From Desulfovibrio sp. (lineage in GTDB: Bacteria; Desulfobacterota; Desulfovibrionia; Desulfovibrionales; Desulfovibrionaceae): DNA of 64,000 nucleotides. The first letter of the stretch is position 1. Every line of letters begins with the position of its first letter. Below are positions 8,833-18,454 of this stretch, piece by piece. The position numbers and the translations under genes are program-made. Where the stretch lies: contig JACQYS010000003.1 in NCBI GenBank assembly GCA_016208105.1, positions 62,001 through 126,000 on the forward strand. Direction: 5' to 3'. The notes under the pieces are model-generated. The model was not told the DNA's origin, did not search any database, and was given only the letters and a program-made list of their open reading frames with translations.

Positions 8833-9960
8833 GTGAAGATCATTCTGGCATTGGTTCTGGCTGTCCTCGTCTTGCCGGGCTGTGAGAAGAAAAAGGATGC
8901 TCCAGCCTTGAGGCCGGTTGCGGTCGGCGTGGCCAAGGTTGAACGCAAGGACGCCCCCCTCACCGTGGCCGGAGTGGGCCATGTGATCGCCATGCGCACG
9001 GTGTCCGTGCAGCCCCAGGTCACCGGCAAGCTGGAGAAACTGCACTTCCTGGAAGGGGCCCTGGTGCGCGAGGGCCAGCTGCTGGCCAACATCGACTCCC
9101 AGCCTTTCGTGGCGGCGCTTGGCCAGGCCAAGGGCAACCTGGACCGGGATTGGGCCACGGCCGTCCAGGCCGGACGCGATTACGTGCGCTACAAGGACCT
9201 TGTGCGCCAGGAAGTGGTGAGCGTCGACGATTACGAACAGAAGCTCACCGCGTTCGACACGGGCTGGCAGCAGGTCAAGGCCGACCAGGCCGCCCTGGAA
9301 ACAGCCCGCATCAACCTCAATTATTGCAGCATCTTTTCTCCGGTCACCGGCGTCACCGGATACCAGCAGGTGAAGCCGGGCAACACGGTGAGCGCCTACA
9401 CCTCCACCATGGTCACCATAAACCAGATCCAGCCCGTGCTGGTGCGCTTCTCGGTGAGCGAGGGGGACCTGGCCCTGGTACGCCGCTATTACGGCAAGGA
9501 GGTTATCCCCGCCTCGGCCAAGCCGCCCAAGGAGGAACAGGACCTCAAGGAGAAAGGCTTTCTCACCGCCATAGACAACGCCATCGATCAGCAGACAGGC
9601 ATGATAAGCCTCCAGGCCCAGTTCGAGAATCAGTCCCTGGCCTTGTGGCCTGGCCAGTTCGTGAACGTCGTCGCCACTCTGGCCGTGGACAAGGACCAGA
9701 CCGTGATACCCTCGGACGCGGTCATGAACCGCCAGGACGGCTCCTTCGTGTTCGTGGTTTCGCAGAATTCAACTGCGGAGATGCGCAAAGTGACCACCGG
9801 TCGCACCGTGGGCAGGAAGGAGGTGGTGATCCTGGATGGTGTGTCTCCCGGCGAAACGGTGATCACCGAAGGCGTCATCCGGGTTGCCCCTGGCGGGCCA
9901 GTCACCGTGCGCCAGCCCGGAACCGGACAGCCCGAAGCCCAGACCGGGGCCGGTAAATGA
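8833..9960 (+). CDS. RND efflux periplasmic adaptor lipoprotein (membrane fusion protein)
   Basis: A 375-residue AcrA/MexA-type adaptor linking an inner-membrane RND pump to an outer-membrane channel. A GTG start gives the lipoprotein signal MKIILALVLAVLVLPGC with lipidation at Cys17. Next come a lipoyl half-motif (VSVQPQVTGKLEKLHFLEGA), a short helical hairpin (residues 90-160), the second lipoyl half and a beta-barrel with the LWPGQFVNV motif. The stop overlaps the start of the pump gene by 4 bases (ATGA), so they are translationally coupled. No TolC-like gene follows, so the pump must borrow one. Confidence 0.92.
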   Translation: MKIILALVLAVLVLPGCEKKKDAPALRPVAVGVAKVERKDAPLTVAGVGHVIAMRTVSVQPQVTGKLEKLHFLEGALVREGQLLANIDSQPFVAALGQAKGNLDRDWATAVQAGRDYVRYKDLVRQEVVSVDDYEQKLTAFDTGWQQVKADQAALETARINLNYCSIFSPVTGVTGYQQVKPGNTVSAYTSTMVTINQIQPVLVRFSVSEGDLALVRRYYGKEVIPASAKPPKEEQDLKEKGFLTAIDNAIDQQTGMISLQAQFENQSLALWPGQFVNVVATLAVDKDQTVIPSDAVMNRQDGSFVFVVSQNSTAEMRKVTTGRTVGRKEVVILDGVSPGETVITEGVIRVAPGGPVTVRQPGTGQPEAQTGAGK

Positions 9961-12900
9961 CCGACCTGTTTATCAAGCGCCCCATAGCCACGGCGCTTAT
10001 CACCTTCGGCCTGATGTTTCTGGGCATAACGGCGTACAACGCCTTGCCGGTGTCCGAGATGCCGGCCATCGATTTTCCCACCATTCAGGTCAGCGCGTCC
10101 CTGCCCGGTGCGGACCCGGAGACCATGGCCTCCTCAGTGGCCACGCCCTTGGAGAAACAGTTCTCCACCATCGCCGGGATCACCTCCATGAACTCGGTGA
10201 ACACCCTGGGCCAGTCCACCATCGTCTTGCAGTTCGAACTGTCGCGTAACATGGACGGTGCTGGTTCGGACGTGCAGACAGCGATTTCGGCGGCGTCAGG
10301 CTATCTGCCGCCCAACCTGCCGAATCCGCCCACCTACCAGAAAGTGAATCCGGCGGACGTGCCCGTTCTCTATATCGGCATGCGATCCAAGACATTGCCG
10401 CTCTACAAGCTTACCGACTTCGCCAAGACCTTCGTGTCCCAGCGCATCTCCATGGTGGCCGGCGTGGCCCAGGTGGCCATTTACGGCGACCAGACCTACG
10501 CCCCGCGCATCCAGGTGAACCCGGACAAGCTGGCCGCCTATAACCTTTCCATCAACCAGGTGGCCGACGCGGTTCAGGCCCAGAACGTCAATCTGCCCAC
10601 CGGATCGCTCTACGGCGAGATGAAGCTCTTCACCATCAAGGCCAAGGGCATGCTGATGAATGCCAAGCACTACCTGAACCAGATAGTGGCCTGGCGCTCC
10701 GGAAAACCCATCCGCCTCTCAGACGTTGGAACCGCCATCGATTCAACCATCAACGACAAGAACGCCTCCTACCACAATCAAGACCCATCGCTCACCATCG
10801 CGGTGCGCCGCCAGCCAGGCACCAACACCATAAAACTGGTGGACGAGATAAAGGCCCTGCTGCCTGCCATTCAGGCCACGCTGCCGCAGTCCATTGAGTT
10901 CGAGGTGATGTACGACCGCTCCCAGACCATCCGGGAGTCGGTTCAGGACGTGAAGCTCACCATGGCCCTGGCCGTGGCCCTGGTGGTCGTGGTGGTGTTC
11001 TTGTTTTTGAAAAACCTGCGCGCCACGGTGATAGCGAGCCTGGCCCTGCCTGCTGCCCTTATCGGCACCTTCGCGGTGATGAAGCAGATGGGGTTTTCCC
11101 TGGACAACCTTTCGCTCATGGCCCTGACCCTGGCCGTGGGCTTCATCGTGGACGACGCCATCGTCATGCTGGAGAACATCGTCCGGCACATGGAGATGGG
11201 CAAGCCTCCCATGCAGGCCTCCCTGGAGGGCGCCCGGCAGATCGGCTTCACCATCGTCTCCATGACCTTGTCCCTTGCCGTGGTGTTCGTGCCAATCATG
11301 TTCATGGCGGGCATTCTCGGGAGAATCCTCAACGAACTGGCCGTCACCATAACCATAGCCATTCTTGTTTCGGGCTTTGTGACGCTCTCGTTCACGCCCA
11401 TGCTGTGCAGCCAGTTTCTGCGCCACGGCTCGGTTGGGCATTCGGGCCGCTTCTTTGGCGCGCTGGAGCGGGCCTACGAGAAAAGCCTGCGTTATCTTCT
11501 GAAGCACCGTTTCGCCACGCTCATGGCCAGCTTCGGCATACTTGGGATGACGCTCTGGCTCTTCACCAAGGTTCCCACGGGTTTTATTCCCACCACGGAT
11601 TCTGGCTTTATTTTCGGCTACGCCATGGCCGAGCAGAGCGCTTCCTTCGAAACAATGAAGAAGCGCATCCTAAACGTTGCCGGACTGGTGGCGGAAAACA
11701 CCAGCGTGCACAAAGTGGTGGGCATCGTGGGAGTTGGCGGACCCAACACGTCCATGAACAATGCGGCCTTCTTCACCTTGGTAAAGCCAGCCCACGAGCG
11801 AAAGGACAATATCGACACCGTGCTCGCCCAGCTTCGCCAGAAGGTCTCTGGCGTGAACGATCTGCGCATTTTCATGTTCAACCCGCCAGCCATCCAGATC
11901 GGCGGGCGCAGCACCCGCGCTCTTTACCAGTTCACGCTTCTTTCGCCTGAAGTGGACAAACTCTACGAACACGCCAGGAAGTTCGAAGGACTGATGCGGG
12001 CATTGCCCGAATTACGAGATGTGAACTCTGACATGCAGATCGACGGCCCCCAGGTTCTTTTGCGCATCGACAGGGACAAGGCGGCCAGCCTCGGTGTCTC
12101 GGCCAAGGCCATTGAGACGGCCCTCTGGTCCGCCTATGGCGCGCGCCAGATATCGAACATCTACGCCACCACGGACACCTACCGGGTGGTCATAGAGGTT
12201 CAGCCGGAGTTCCAGCTGGATCCTGAGCTTCTCTCCAAGCTTTACGTCCAGCCGGACCTGGAAGAGAACAAAGACAAGAACAAGGACAAGCTGATCCAGC
12301 TGAACAATCTGGTGGCCATCGAGCAGACCGTTGGCCCCATCACGGTGAACCACACCGGCCAGCTCACCTCGGCCACCATCTCCTTCAATACCGCCCCTGG
12401 CTATTCCTTAAGCCACGCCGTGGCCGCCATCGAAGCCCTGGCAGCCAAGGAGCTTCCCGGGGAGGTGAGCAAAACCTTCGAGGGACAGGCCACCGCCTTC
12501 CGGGAGTCCGCTGCCAGCGTGCCTTTTCTGCTGCTTCTGGCCATCGTGGTCATCTATATCATTCTGGGAGTGCTCTACGAGAGTTTCGTGCACCCCATCA
12601 CCATCCTCTCGGGCCTGCCGTCGGCCGCCCTTGGAGGTCTGTTGACGCTTCTGATCTTCGGGCGCGAGCTGGACCTCTACGGGTTCGTGGGCATCATCAT
12701 GCTCATAGGCATCGTGAAGAAGAACGCCATCATGGTCATCGACTTCGCCATCGAATCCGAGAAGAGCGGAAAATCCGCCTACGACGCGGTGTTCGAGGGC
12801 TGCATCACCCGTTTCAGGCCCATCATGATGACCACCGTGGCCGCCATTGCCGGCATCCTGCCCATCGCCATGGCCTACGGCTCCGGCGGAGAGGCGCGCC

Positions 12901-13028
12901 AGCCGCTGGGGTTGGCCGTTGCCGGCGGCCTGGCCATATCCCAGGTGGTCACCTTGTTTCTGACCCCGGTGGTGTACACCTATCTGGACGAACTCCAGGG
13001 ATGGATGAAAAAACGCTACGGAAAGTAG
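9957..13028 (+). CDS. RND-family efflux pump permease (AcrB/MexB/HAE1 type)
   Basis: A 1023-residue inner-membrane proton/drug antiporter with the expected 12 transmembrane segments and two large periplasmic loops. The proton-relay residues are visible: the Asp pair in TM4 (FIVDDAIVM, about residues 399-400) and the TM10 lysine (IVKKNAIMV, about 921). The N-terminus (FIKRPIATALITFGLMFLGI) is typical. An unusual Lys/Asp/Glu-rich insertion (EENKDKNKDK) sits in the second periplasmic loop around residue 770. Likely substrates are lipophilic toxicants; specificity cannot be read. It is the last gene of a two-gene operon and is followed by an intergenic repeat. Confidence 0.95.
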   Translation: MTDLFIKRPIATALITFGLMFLGITAYNALPVSEMPAIDFPTIQVSASLPGADPETMASSVATPLEKQFSTIAGITSMNSVNTLGQSTIVLQFELSRNMDGAGSDVQTAISAASGYLPPNLPNPPTYQKVNPADVPVLYIGMRSKTLPLYKLTDFAKTFVSQRISMVAGVAQVAIYGDQTYAPRIQVNPDKLAAYNLSINQVADAVQAQNVNLPTGSLYGEMKLFTIKAKGMLMNAKHYLNQIVAWRSGKPIRLSDVGTAIDSTINDKNASYHNQDPSLTIAVRRQPGTNTIKLVDEIKALLPAIQATLPQSIEFEVMYDRSQTIRESVQDVKLTMALAVALVVVVVFLFLKNLRATVIASLALPAALIGTFAVMKQMGFSLDNLSLMALTLAVGFIVDDAIVMLENIVRHMEMGKPPMQASLEGARQIGFTIVSMTLSLAVVFVPIMFMAGILGRILNELAVTITIAILVSGFVTLSFTPMLCSQFLRHGSVGHSGRFFGALERAYEKSLRYLLKHRFATLMASFGILGMTLWLFTKVPTGFIPTTDSGFIFGYAMAEQSASFETMKKRILNVAGLVAENTSVHKVVGIVGVGGPNTSMNNAAFFTLVKPAHERKDNIDTVLAQLRQKVSGVNDLRIFMFNPPAIQIGGRSTRALYQFTLLSPEVDKLYEHARKFEGLMRALPELRDVNSDMQIDGPQVLLRIDRDKAASLGVSAKAIETALWSAYGARQISNIYATTDTYRVVIEVQPEFQLDPELLSKLYVQPDLEENKDKNKDKLIQLNNLVAIEQTVGPITVNHTGQLTSATISFNTAPGYSLSHAVAAIEALAAKELPGEVSKTFEGQATAFRESAASVPFLLLLAIVVIYIILGVLYESFVHPITILSGLPSAALGGLLTLLIFGRELDLYGFVGIIMLIGIVKKNAIMVIDFAIESEKSGKSAYDAVFEGCITRFRPIMMTTVAAIAGILPIAMAYGSGGEARQPLGLAVAGGLAISQVVTLFLTPVVYTYLDELQGWMKKRYGK

Positions 13029-13079
13029 GTGAGGACAATCTCTCTAAGCCGACATGGCGTTTTAACCAGTAGTGAAAAG

Positions 13080-13191
13080 CCTCCGGCGGCCAAAGGGTTG
13101 ACTCGGGCCGTCCTGGCCCTCGCCCTGCGGGCGCTGCAAGCAGCGCCTAATTCCGCTGTCCTGCGGAATTGTCAGGCCCTTTGGAACCCCC
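13080..13191 (+). repeat. Intergenic repeat, copy A
   Basis: Begins GCCTCCGGCGGCCAAAGGG and ends CCCTTTGGAACCCCC, so CCAAAGGG and CCCTTTGG form an outer stem. Inside are further hairpins: GCGCTG-CAAG-CAGCGC and AATTCCG-N8-CGGAATT. The same layout with changes in the stems recurs at 53862-53974, and a short form lies on the minus strand at 40321-40359. It fills most of the 199-base gap after the RND operon. Confidence 0.8.
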
Positions 13192-13227
13192 TACGGTTGC
13201 TATCTCGTATCCGGCAGCCTGGTGTGA

Positions 13228-14157
13228 ATGAAGCGGAAATCTTTTAGCGAGCAACACATGATGCGTATTTTCGATGCGGCGGCCACGGCCTCCATGCTGC
13301 CCTATGTTCCCCTTTCCGAATCCATAGCCAAGGTCCTGGCAGGCAAGGCCAGTGGAGCCGTATGCTCCCCGGCGCGTTTAAGCATGCCTTTGCCGGATGG
13401 CGGAGTGTTGCTGTTGATGCCCGCCGCTGACCAGGATCTGGCCGTGACCAAGCTGATAACGGTGTGTCCCGGCAATTCAGAGAAGGGGCTGCCGCTCATC
13501 ATGGGCGAGGTGGTGGTGATGCGCGCGGACACCGGCGAGCGCCTTGGAGTGCTGGACGGCCCCGAGGTAACGGCCCGGCGTACCGCAGCGGCATCGCTTC
13601 TGGCTGCGGAGCGCTTGGCCCCGAACACCGATGGCCCGCTCCTGGTGGTGGGAGCCGGAGTGCAGGCCCTGTCGCACGCCTTGGCATTTACATCAGGCCT
13701 TGGAGTGGGGGAGGTGTTCGTGTGCTCGCGTTCGAGAGGCTCGGCCGACGCCCTGGCTGATCGGTTGCGCGCTGCGGGTCTTGTGGCGTGGAGCGTGGGT
13801 CATCCGGAAGAGGTGTTGGACAAAACGCCGCTCATTGTCACCGCAACCACCAGCCCCGTACCGGTGATTCCGGCAAAGGTCCGCCAGGACGCGTTTATCG
13901 CGGCAGTGGGATCTTTCAGTCCCAAGCAGGCTGAAATACCGGCTGAGCTGGTGCGCCGCTGCCAACTGTTCGTGGACGACCTGGATGCGGCCAGGTCCGA
14001 GGCTGGGGATCTGATCCTGGCAGATGTGGAATGGAAGGAAGTGACCCCTCTTGAACTCGTGCCGGAGCGGCTTGAATTGCCTGGGCCGGTATTCTACAAG
14101 GCCGTCGGCTTCGCAGCTCTCGATTTGGCCGCGGCCAGGCTGGCTTTTCCTAGATAA
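13228..14157 (+). CDS. Ornithine cyclodeaminase/mu-crystallin family protein
   Basis: A 309-residue member of the OCD/mu-crystallin family of NAD(P)-dependent enzymes. Recognisable parts are the substrate-domain stretch around DQDLAVTKLITVCPGN, the GEVVVMRADTGERLGVLDGPEVTARRTAAAS region and the Rossmann motif VVGAGVQALSHALA near residue 137. Members include ornithine cyclodeaminase, alanine dehydrogenase and ketimine (pyrroline/piperideine-2-carboxylate) reductase. The VTARRTAA pattern suits the ketimine-reductase branch, but this is only a lean. The start is uncertain: 13228 has a weak ribosome binding site, and ATGs at 13258 and 13261 are alternatives. It is followed 4 bases later by the glycan cassette. 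Confidence 0.85.
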   Translation: MKRKSFSEQHMMRIFDAAATASMLPYVPLSESIAKVLAGKASGAVCSPARLSMPLPDGGVLLLMPAADQDLAVTKLITVCPGNSEKGLPLIMGEVVVMRADTGERLGVLDGPEVTARRTAAASLLAAERLAPNTDGPLLVVGAGVQALSHALAFTSGLGVGEVFVCSRSRGSADALADRLRAAGLVAWSVGHPEEVLDKTPLIVTATTSPVPVIPAKVRQDAFIAAVGSFSPKQAEIPAELVRRCQLFVDDLDAARSEAGDLILADVEWKEVTPLELVPERLELPGPVFYKAVGFAALDLAAARLAFPR

Positions 14158-14161
14158 ACTT

Positions 14162-17100
14162 ATGCACCAAGACAATTCTTCTCGCATTTGGGGTATTGCC
14201 GTTGTTTCGGTGACCCTCTTAGCCTTTGCATTGCGCCTGACAGGGATTGACGGGCCATCCTTCAAAATATGGGATGATTTCTTTGCACTACGCCTGGCGA
14301 TTAAGGACTATGGAGCCATTATCCATACCTTGATGCACCAGCCCTTCGACGCATATCAGGAATTCCAGCCGCCTTTGTATTATTTTTTTGTGCATGCCTT
14401 CCTTGAGTTCGGTAAAACTGACACTCTTGCTCGACTCACGGGCGTGCTGGCCGGAACATTGACCATCCCTGCCGTCTACTGCCTGGGCCGCAGATTGCTA
14501 GGAAGGAGTACTGGCTTGGTGGCGGCGCTTCTTCTGGCCGTAAACGTCTACCACATCGAGTACAGTCAACAGATAAGGAACTATGTCCTGTTTCTATGTC
14601 TGGCCTCCTGGGCCATGAATTTTTTCGCTGCCTGGCTTCTGGAACGCACCCGGGGAGCGCTTTTTGGCTACTCACTCTGCACCGCCTTGATGCTCTACAC
14701 CTCATACATGTCCACGGTTGTCGTGGCGACTCAGATGGCGTTGTGGTTGGTCTTTTTCGTCCAGGATGCACGTAGCGGTTTCGGCCGAGCATTAATGGCC
14801 CAAACGCCCTTCATCGCCGCTGCGGTTCTTGCCGGAATTGCCTTCCTTCCCTGGCTACCTATCTACAAGAACATCTACGCTGTCCTCTCGGGCATCATCG
14901 GCAGCTCACGCCCCCCCCTGTGGGAAACGCTGTCTGTCACTTTCAGAGAGTTTAGCTCCTATTACTGTGAAAATCTTGGGTATCCCGAGATGACGGTTCC
15001 CTTCCTGGCGCTTGCCTTGGTCGGAATATGGATGGCGCTCAGAACCCGTGCGTGCCCTGCGGCCATTTTGCTCGCCTGGATGGTGATAACCATGGTCTTT
15101 GTGCTCGGTTTCAATCGACAGGGCCTCCATGTCCGCACCCGTCACTTGATCGCAGTGTTGCCCGTGTTCATCTTGTTCGTAGCGCATCCTGTAGGCAGTC
15201 TGTTCGGGCGATCGCGTCGCCCTAGGCTAGGCGTCACGGCCGCTTTGGCTGTGGTTATAGCTCTCAACGTTTTCAACTTCCGGGCACTTCCCTTTTTTTA
15301 CCGTCGGGAGGACGACCGTCTGAAAGATCTCTGTTACACCATGGCCACTTTCAAAAGGGACACGGATCGTCAATTCTTTTGGGGGAGCGATTCCAAGTGG
15401 TTCCCCGACGTGAATGAAATCGTGCAAAACTGGTATCTCCCTGGTGTCTTCAAGCGTCCTGACCAGGATTTCTCCCGAGAGTACATGCGCGCCTGGGTGG
15501 TCTCGGCTCCCAGTGCGCGTCAGGATTTAGATGCCATGGGAAGTGTCATCGTCCTTGGCAGGCGAGGGTATGCCGAGTATTCACTTGCAGGTATCGTCAA
15601 TACTTCCCCCCTGGTCTTAGGATTCGACCAAAATGGGCGTTTTCTCCACAGGGAGACATTCGCGAGTCCCTTGTCCTTCGGGTTGTTGCACGATCTGAAT
15701 AACATCGTGTTGGACAAGGGGCGAGCCATCCTTCGCGACTTAACCGGTCCTGGGCAGGCTACCTGGGCTTTTACTCTTCAAGAGGGAGCTTCCGTCGCGT
15801 CCGTACGGGTGGATTTCACAGCGATCTTCCTGGCCGACGTTTCCGGTGTCCCGGATAGTTCAGTGACTGTTTCCGCAGCCGGACCGGATGGCGATTTCAC
15901 ATCCCTGGCCAAATTTCCCTTTAGGGAGTTGGCCGCATCTCAAAACTTCGACGGTAAGCAGCTCGTACTTACCAGCGGGGTGGATGTCCCTCGGGCTCTT
16001 TGTCGCGAAGGCCTCCGCCTCCGGCTTGAAATGGACCCCGGGCAGGACCTGGGCACCATTTCAGTCACATCCGTGACCATCTCCGCCACCGGCCAAGCCT
16101 GTACAAGCGCAAGAAAATCACAGGCGCGCACGCAACTGGAGCATGCGATGAGTAATACCCTCGTTGCCCCGGCCCTGGCGTCAGCAAACTCTTATGAGGC
16201 ATCATCTCCCGCTTCGGCAAACGTACTGCCCGGTTTTGTAAATGCCGGAAGGCCAGTGAAGGACTCCATCCCCATGGGCAAACCGCTCCGCGTCTTCACA
16301 ACGCTTGAGTGCGACCCGTTCGATCCGACCCGTATTGGCGGATCGGCGGCTTTGGCCGCATTCCGCGAAGGGCATCCGGGGCTCAACCCCGTGCTTACTC
16401 TGGAAGATGGTGATGTCAGGTATTTCCTGTACGACCCAGCACTTGCTGTTCCTGCCTTGCCTGTTCCCGGCCGGTATGTCCTGGACGCATCAACAAGTAC
16501 CAGTCTTACTCGCTCTGTGTCAGCTTGGGGACTGATGCCAGGTGCGGCAGTGAGTCTGGATGGGAATGTTCTTCCGCTGGCCTCGGCAGGTAAAGAACCT
16601 GCCTATGTGGAATTGGATGGGTCCGGCTTGGGGAGGCTGGTGTTGACGCCCATCTTCGCCAAGGGCGGGCCAGTCGCGCCGGGCGTGGCGGAGGCGGTGG
16701 GTGTCAAACAGAAAACCGACGAGGACTGCCTGACTTGCGTGGATGCCAAGCCATGCCATTTGATCTACAAATTGAGTGCCCCAGGCGGTTTCACTTCGCT
16801 TACGCTTCGGGCTTACCCGCGGGTCTTCGGCGACTGGAGGCTCAAAAATGGCTGGCAGGCCTCAATCTCCACCGATGGTCGAGTTTTTAAACGCCTGGAC
16901 TCGCTGACGTCAAATGCCTCTGGCCGGTGGGACGGCTGGCGTGTGCCGCGCACCTCCGGAAAAAAATGGGCTTTACCTCCGCACGATATTTACCTACGTT
17001 TCGATCTTTCCGGTGACGGGGTGCAGCTGTGGTCCTCGACAGATTTCCCTATACTCATCCAAGCCGATTGCATGCCCGGGGGAGTTGTCCTGCCATCACC

Positions 17101-17194
17101 TAGTTCCACATTGGATGCCCTCGGACAGAATGGAGCGGTCCAGTTGTTGGATGCGCCCATGTTTGATGCCAAACATTTATTGCGATCAAACTAA
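14162..17194 (+). CDS. GT39-like membrane glycosyltransferase with large C-terminal extension
   Basis: A 1010-residue protein. Roughly residues 1-400 are a PMT/ArnT-like (GT-C fold) integral membrane transferase with about 10-12 hydrophobic segments. It has an acidic motif in the first periplasmic loop (KIWDDFF) and QPPLYYFFVHAF, typical of family-39 enzymes that use polyprenyl-phosphate sugars. Residues 430-1010 are soluble and beta-rich with an SxS-rich middle (residues 660-720). They look like one or two carbohydrate-binding-like beta-sandwich domains facing the periplasm. The start at 14162 lies just after the previous stop; upstream in-frame ATGs would overlap that gene. Third-base use is less GC-rich than in the flanking genes. 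The acceptor is unknown. Confidence 0.8.
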   Translation: MHQDNSSRIWGIAVVSVTLLAFALRLTGIDGPSFKIWDDFFALRLAIKDYGAIIHTLMHQPFDAYQEFQPPLYYFFVHAFLEFGKTDTLARLTGVLAGTLTIPAVYCLGRRLLGRSTGLVAALLLAVNVYHIEYSQQIRNYVLFLCLASWAMNFFAAWLLERTRGALFGYSLCTALMLYTSYMSTVVVATQMALWLVFFVQDARSGFGRALMAQTPFIAAAVLAGIAFLPWLPIYKNIYAVLSGIIGSSRPPLWETLSVTFREFSSYYCENLGYPEMTVPFLALALVGIWMALRTRACPAAILLAWMVITMVFVLGFNRQGLHVRTRHLIAVLPVFILFVAHPVGSLFGRSRRPRLGVTAALAVVIALNVFNFRALPFFYRREDDRLKDLCYTMATFKRDTDRQFFWGSDSKWFPDVNEIVQNWYLPGVFKRPDQDFSREYMRAWVVSAPSARQDLDAMGSVIVLGRRGYAEYSLAGIVNTSPLVLGFDQNGRFLHRETFASPLSFGLLHDLNNIVLDKGRAILRDLTGPGQATWAFTLQEGASVASVRVDFTAIFLADVSGVPDSSVTVSAAGPDGDFTSLAKFPFRELAASQNFDGKQLVLTSGVDVPRALCREGLRLRLEMDPGQDLGTISVTSVTISATGQACTSARKSQARTQLEHAMSNTLVAPALASANSYEASSPASANVLPGFVNAGRPVKDSIPMGKPLRVFTTLECDPFDPTRIGGSAALAAFREGHPGLNPVLTLEDGDVRYFLYDPALAVPALPVPGRYVLDASTSTSLTRSVSAWGLMPGAAVSLDGNVLPLASAGKEPAYVELDGSGLGRLVLTPIFAKGGPVAPGVAEAVGVKQKTDEDCLTCVDAKPCHLIYKLSAPGGFTSLTLRAYPRVFGDWRLKNGWQASISTDGRVFKRLDSLTSNASGRWDGWRVPRTSGKKWALPPHDIYLRFDLSGDGVQLWSSTDFPILIQADCMPGGVVLPSPSSTLDALGQNGAVQLLDAPMFDAKHLLRSN

Positions 17195-17212
17195 TATTCC
17201 AGACGGTCCCTC

Positions 17213-18454
17213 ATGCACACCGAAATCAAGGCCTGCCGTCTATGCGGCGACAAAAGGCTCACAAGTCTCATTTGTCTGGGCGAACAGCATCTCACGGGTG
17301 TCTTTCCTAAGGACCCTGCCGCCTCTCTCAGCAAAGGTCCCCTCGACCTAGTCCTCTGCGGCGACTGTGGTTTGGTGCAGCTTAGGCATTCCTTCATTCC
17401 AGGCGAGATGTATGGCCAGAATTATGGTTATCGATCCAGCCTCAACCGCTCCATGGTGGACCACCTTAAGGTCAAGATCGAAAGGTTGCAGTCCCGTTTC
17501 CCGGTGGGCTTGGGCGACTACGTACTGGACATCGGCGCCAATGACGGTACGTCCTTGGCGTTCTACCCTCAGGGTGGGGCCACCCTTTGCGGCATGGACC
17601 CATCTGCCGAGAAATTTCGGAGCCATTACCGGCCGGATATCAACTTGGTGGTGGACTTCTTCTCAGCTGAGCGCTTCCGCAAAGAGTTCGGCCAAGAGGC
17701 GCGTCCCAGGATCGTCACTTCGATTGCCATGTTCTACGATCTGGAAGATCCTCTTGGGTTCGTTCGCCAGATCAAGGAAATTTTGCACCCCAAGGGAGTG
17801 TGGCATTTCGAGCAAAGCTATCTGCCGCTTATGCTCGAGGCTAATGCCTACGATACTATCTGTCATGAGCACCTGGAGTACTACGGACTAAAGCAGATCA
17901 AATGGATGATGGACCGGGTGGGGTTTGAAATCCTGGATGTGGAATTGAACAGCATTAACGGCGGCAGCTTCGCCGTCACAGTGGCCCACCAGGGTTCCGG
18001 CCTTCCAGGCAATCCTGCAACCGTGCAGTTCCTTCTCGACGCTGAAGAACGCCTGGGAACACACACAGTGGATTTCTATGAGGCCTTTTCCAAGGGAGTA
18101 GAGGCCCATCGTGAGGGACTCAAGAACCTGCTGGTGGACCTTAAGTCGCAAGGAAAGATCGTACTGGGCTACGGGGCGTCCACCAAGGGCAACGTCATTC
18201 TGCAATATTGCGGCCTGACGCCTGAACTTCTGCCCGCTATCGCCGAGGTCAATGAGTCCAAGTTTGGATCCTACACACCAGGTACGTGTATACCCATAAT
18301 CTCTGAGACGCAGGCTCGGGCCATGAAACCTGACTGTTTCGTTGTGTTCCCATGGCACTTCAGGGAAACCATCGTGGCTCGGGAACGTGAGTTTCTGGCT
18401 TCAGGCGGGACTCTCGTCTTTCCCCTGCCAGTTATCGAAATCGTTTCTGGATGA
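17213..18454 (+). CDS. Sugar C-methyltransferase, three-domain NovU/TylC3-like
   Basis: A 413-residue SAM-dependent methyltransferase with the architecture of deoxysugar C-3-methyltransferases. It has an N-terminal zinc-binding segment with cysteine pairs (ACRLCGDK at the start, LCGDCGLVQL around residue 50) and a central Rossmann fold (DYVLDIGANDGTSLAFYP). The C-terminal domain carries the GYGASTKGNV nucleotide-sugar signature and PEL-x-n-E-V-N-E-SKFG. HEHLEYYGLKQ is the typical catalytic region. Known relatives act on NDP-4-keto-6-deoxyhexoses, so this enzyme probably makes a branched-chain sugar for the neighbouring glycosyltransferase. Its stop overlaps the next start by 4 bases. Confidence 0.88.
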   Translation: MHTEIKACRLCGDKRLTSLICLGEQHLTGVFPKDPAASLSKGPLDLVLCGDCGLVQLRHSFIPGEMYGQNYGYRSSLNRSMVDHLKVKIERLQSRFPVGLGDYVLDIGANDGTSLAFYPQGGATLCGMDPSAEKFRSHYRPDINLVVDFFSAERFRKEFGQEARPRIVTSIAMFYDLEDPLGFVRQIKEILHPKGVWHFEQSYLPLMLEANAYDTICHEHLEYYGLKQIKWMMDRVGFEILDVELNSINGGSFAVTVAHQGSGLPGNPATVQFLLDAEERLGTHTVDFYEAFSKGVEAHREGLKNLLVDLKSQGKIVLGYGASTKGNVILQYCGLTPELLPAIAEVNESKFGSYTPGTCIPIISETQARAMKPDCFVVFPWHFRETIVAREREFLASGGTLVFPLPVIEIVSG

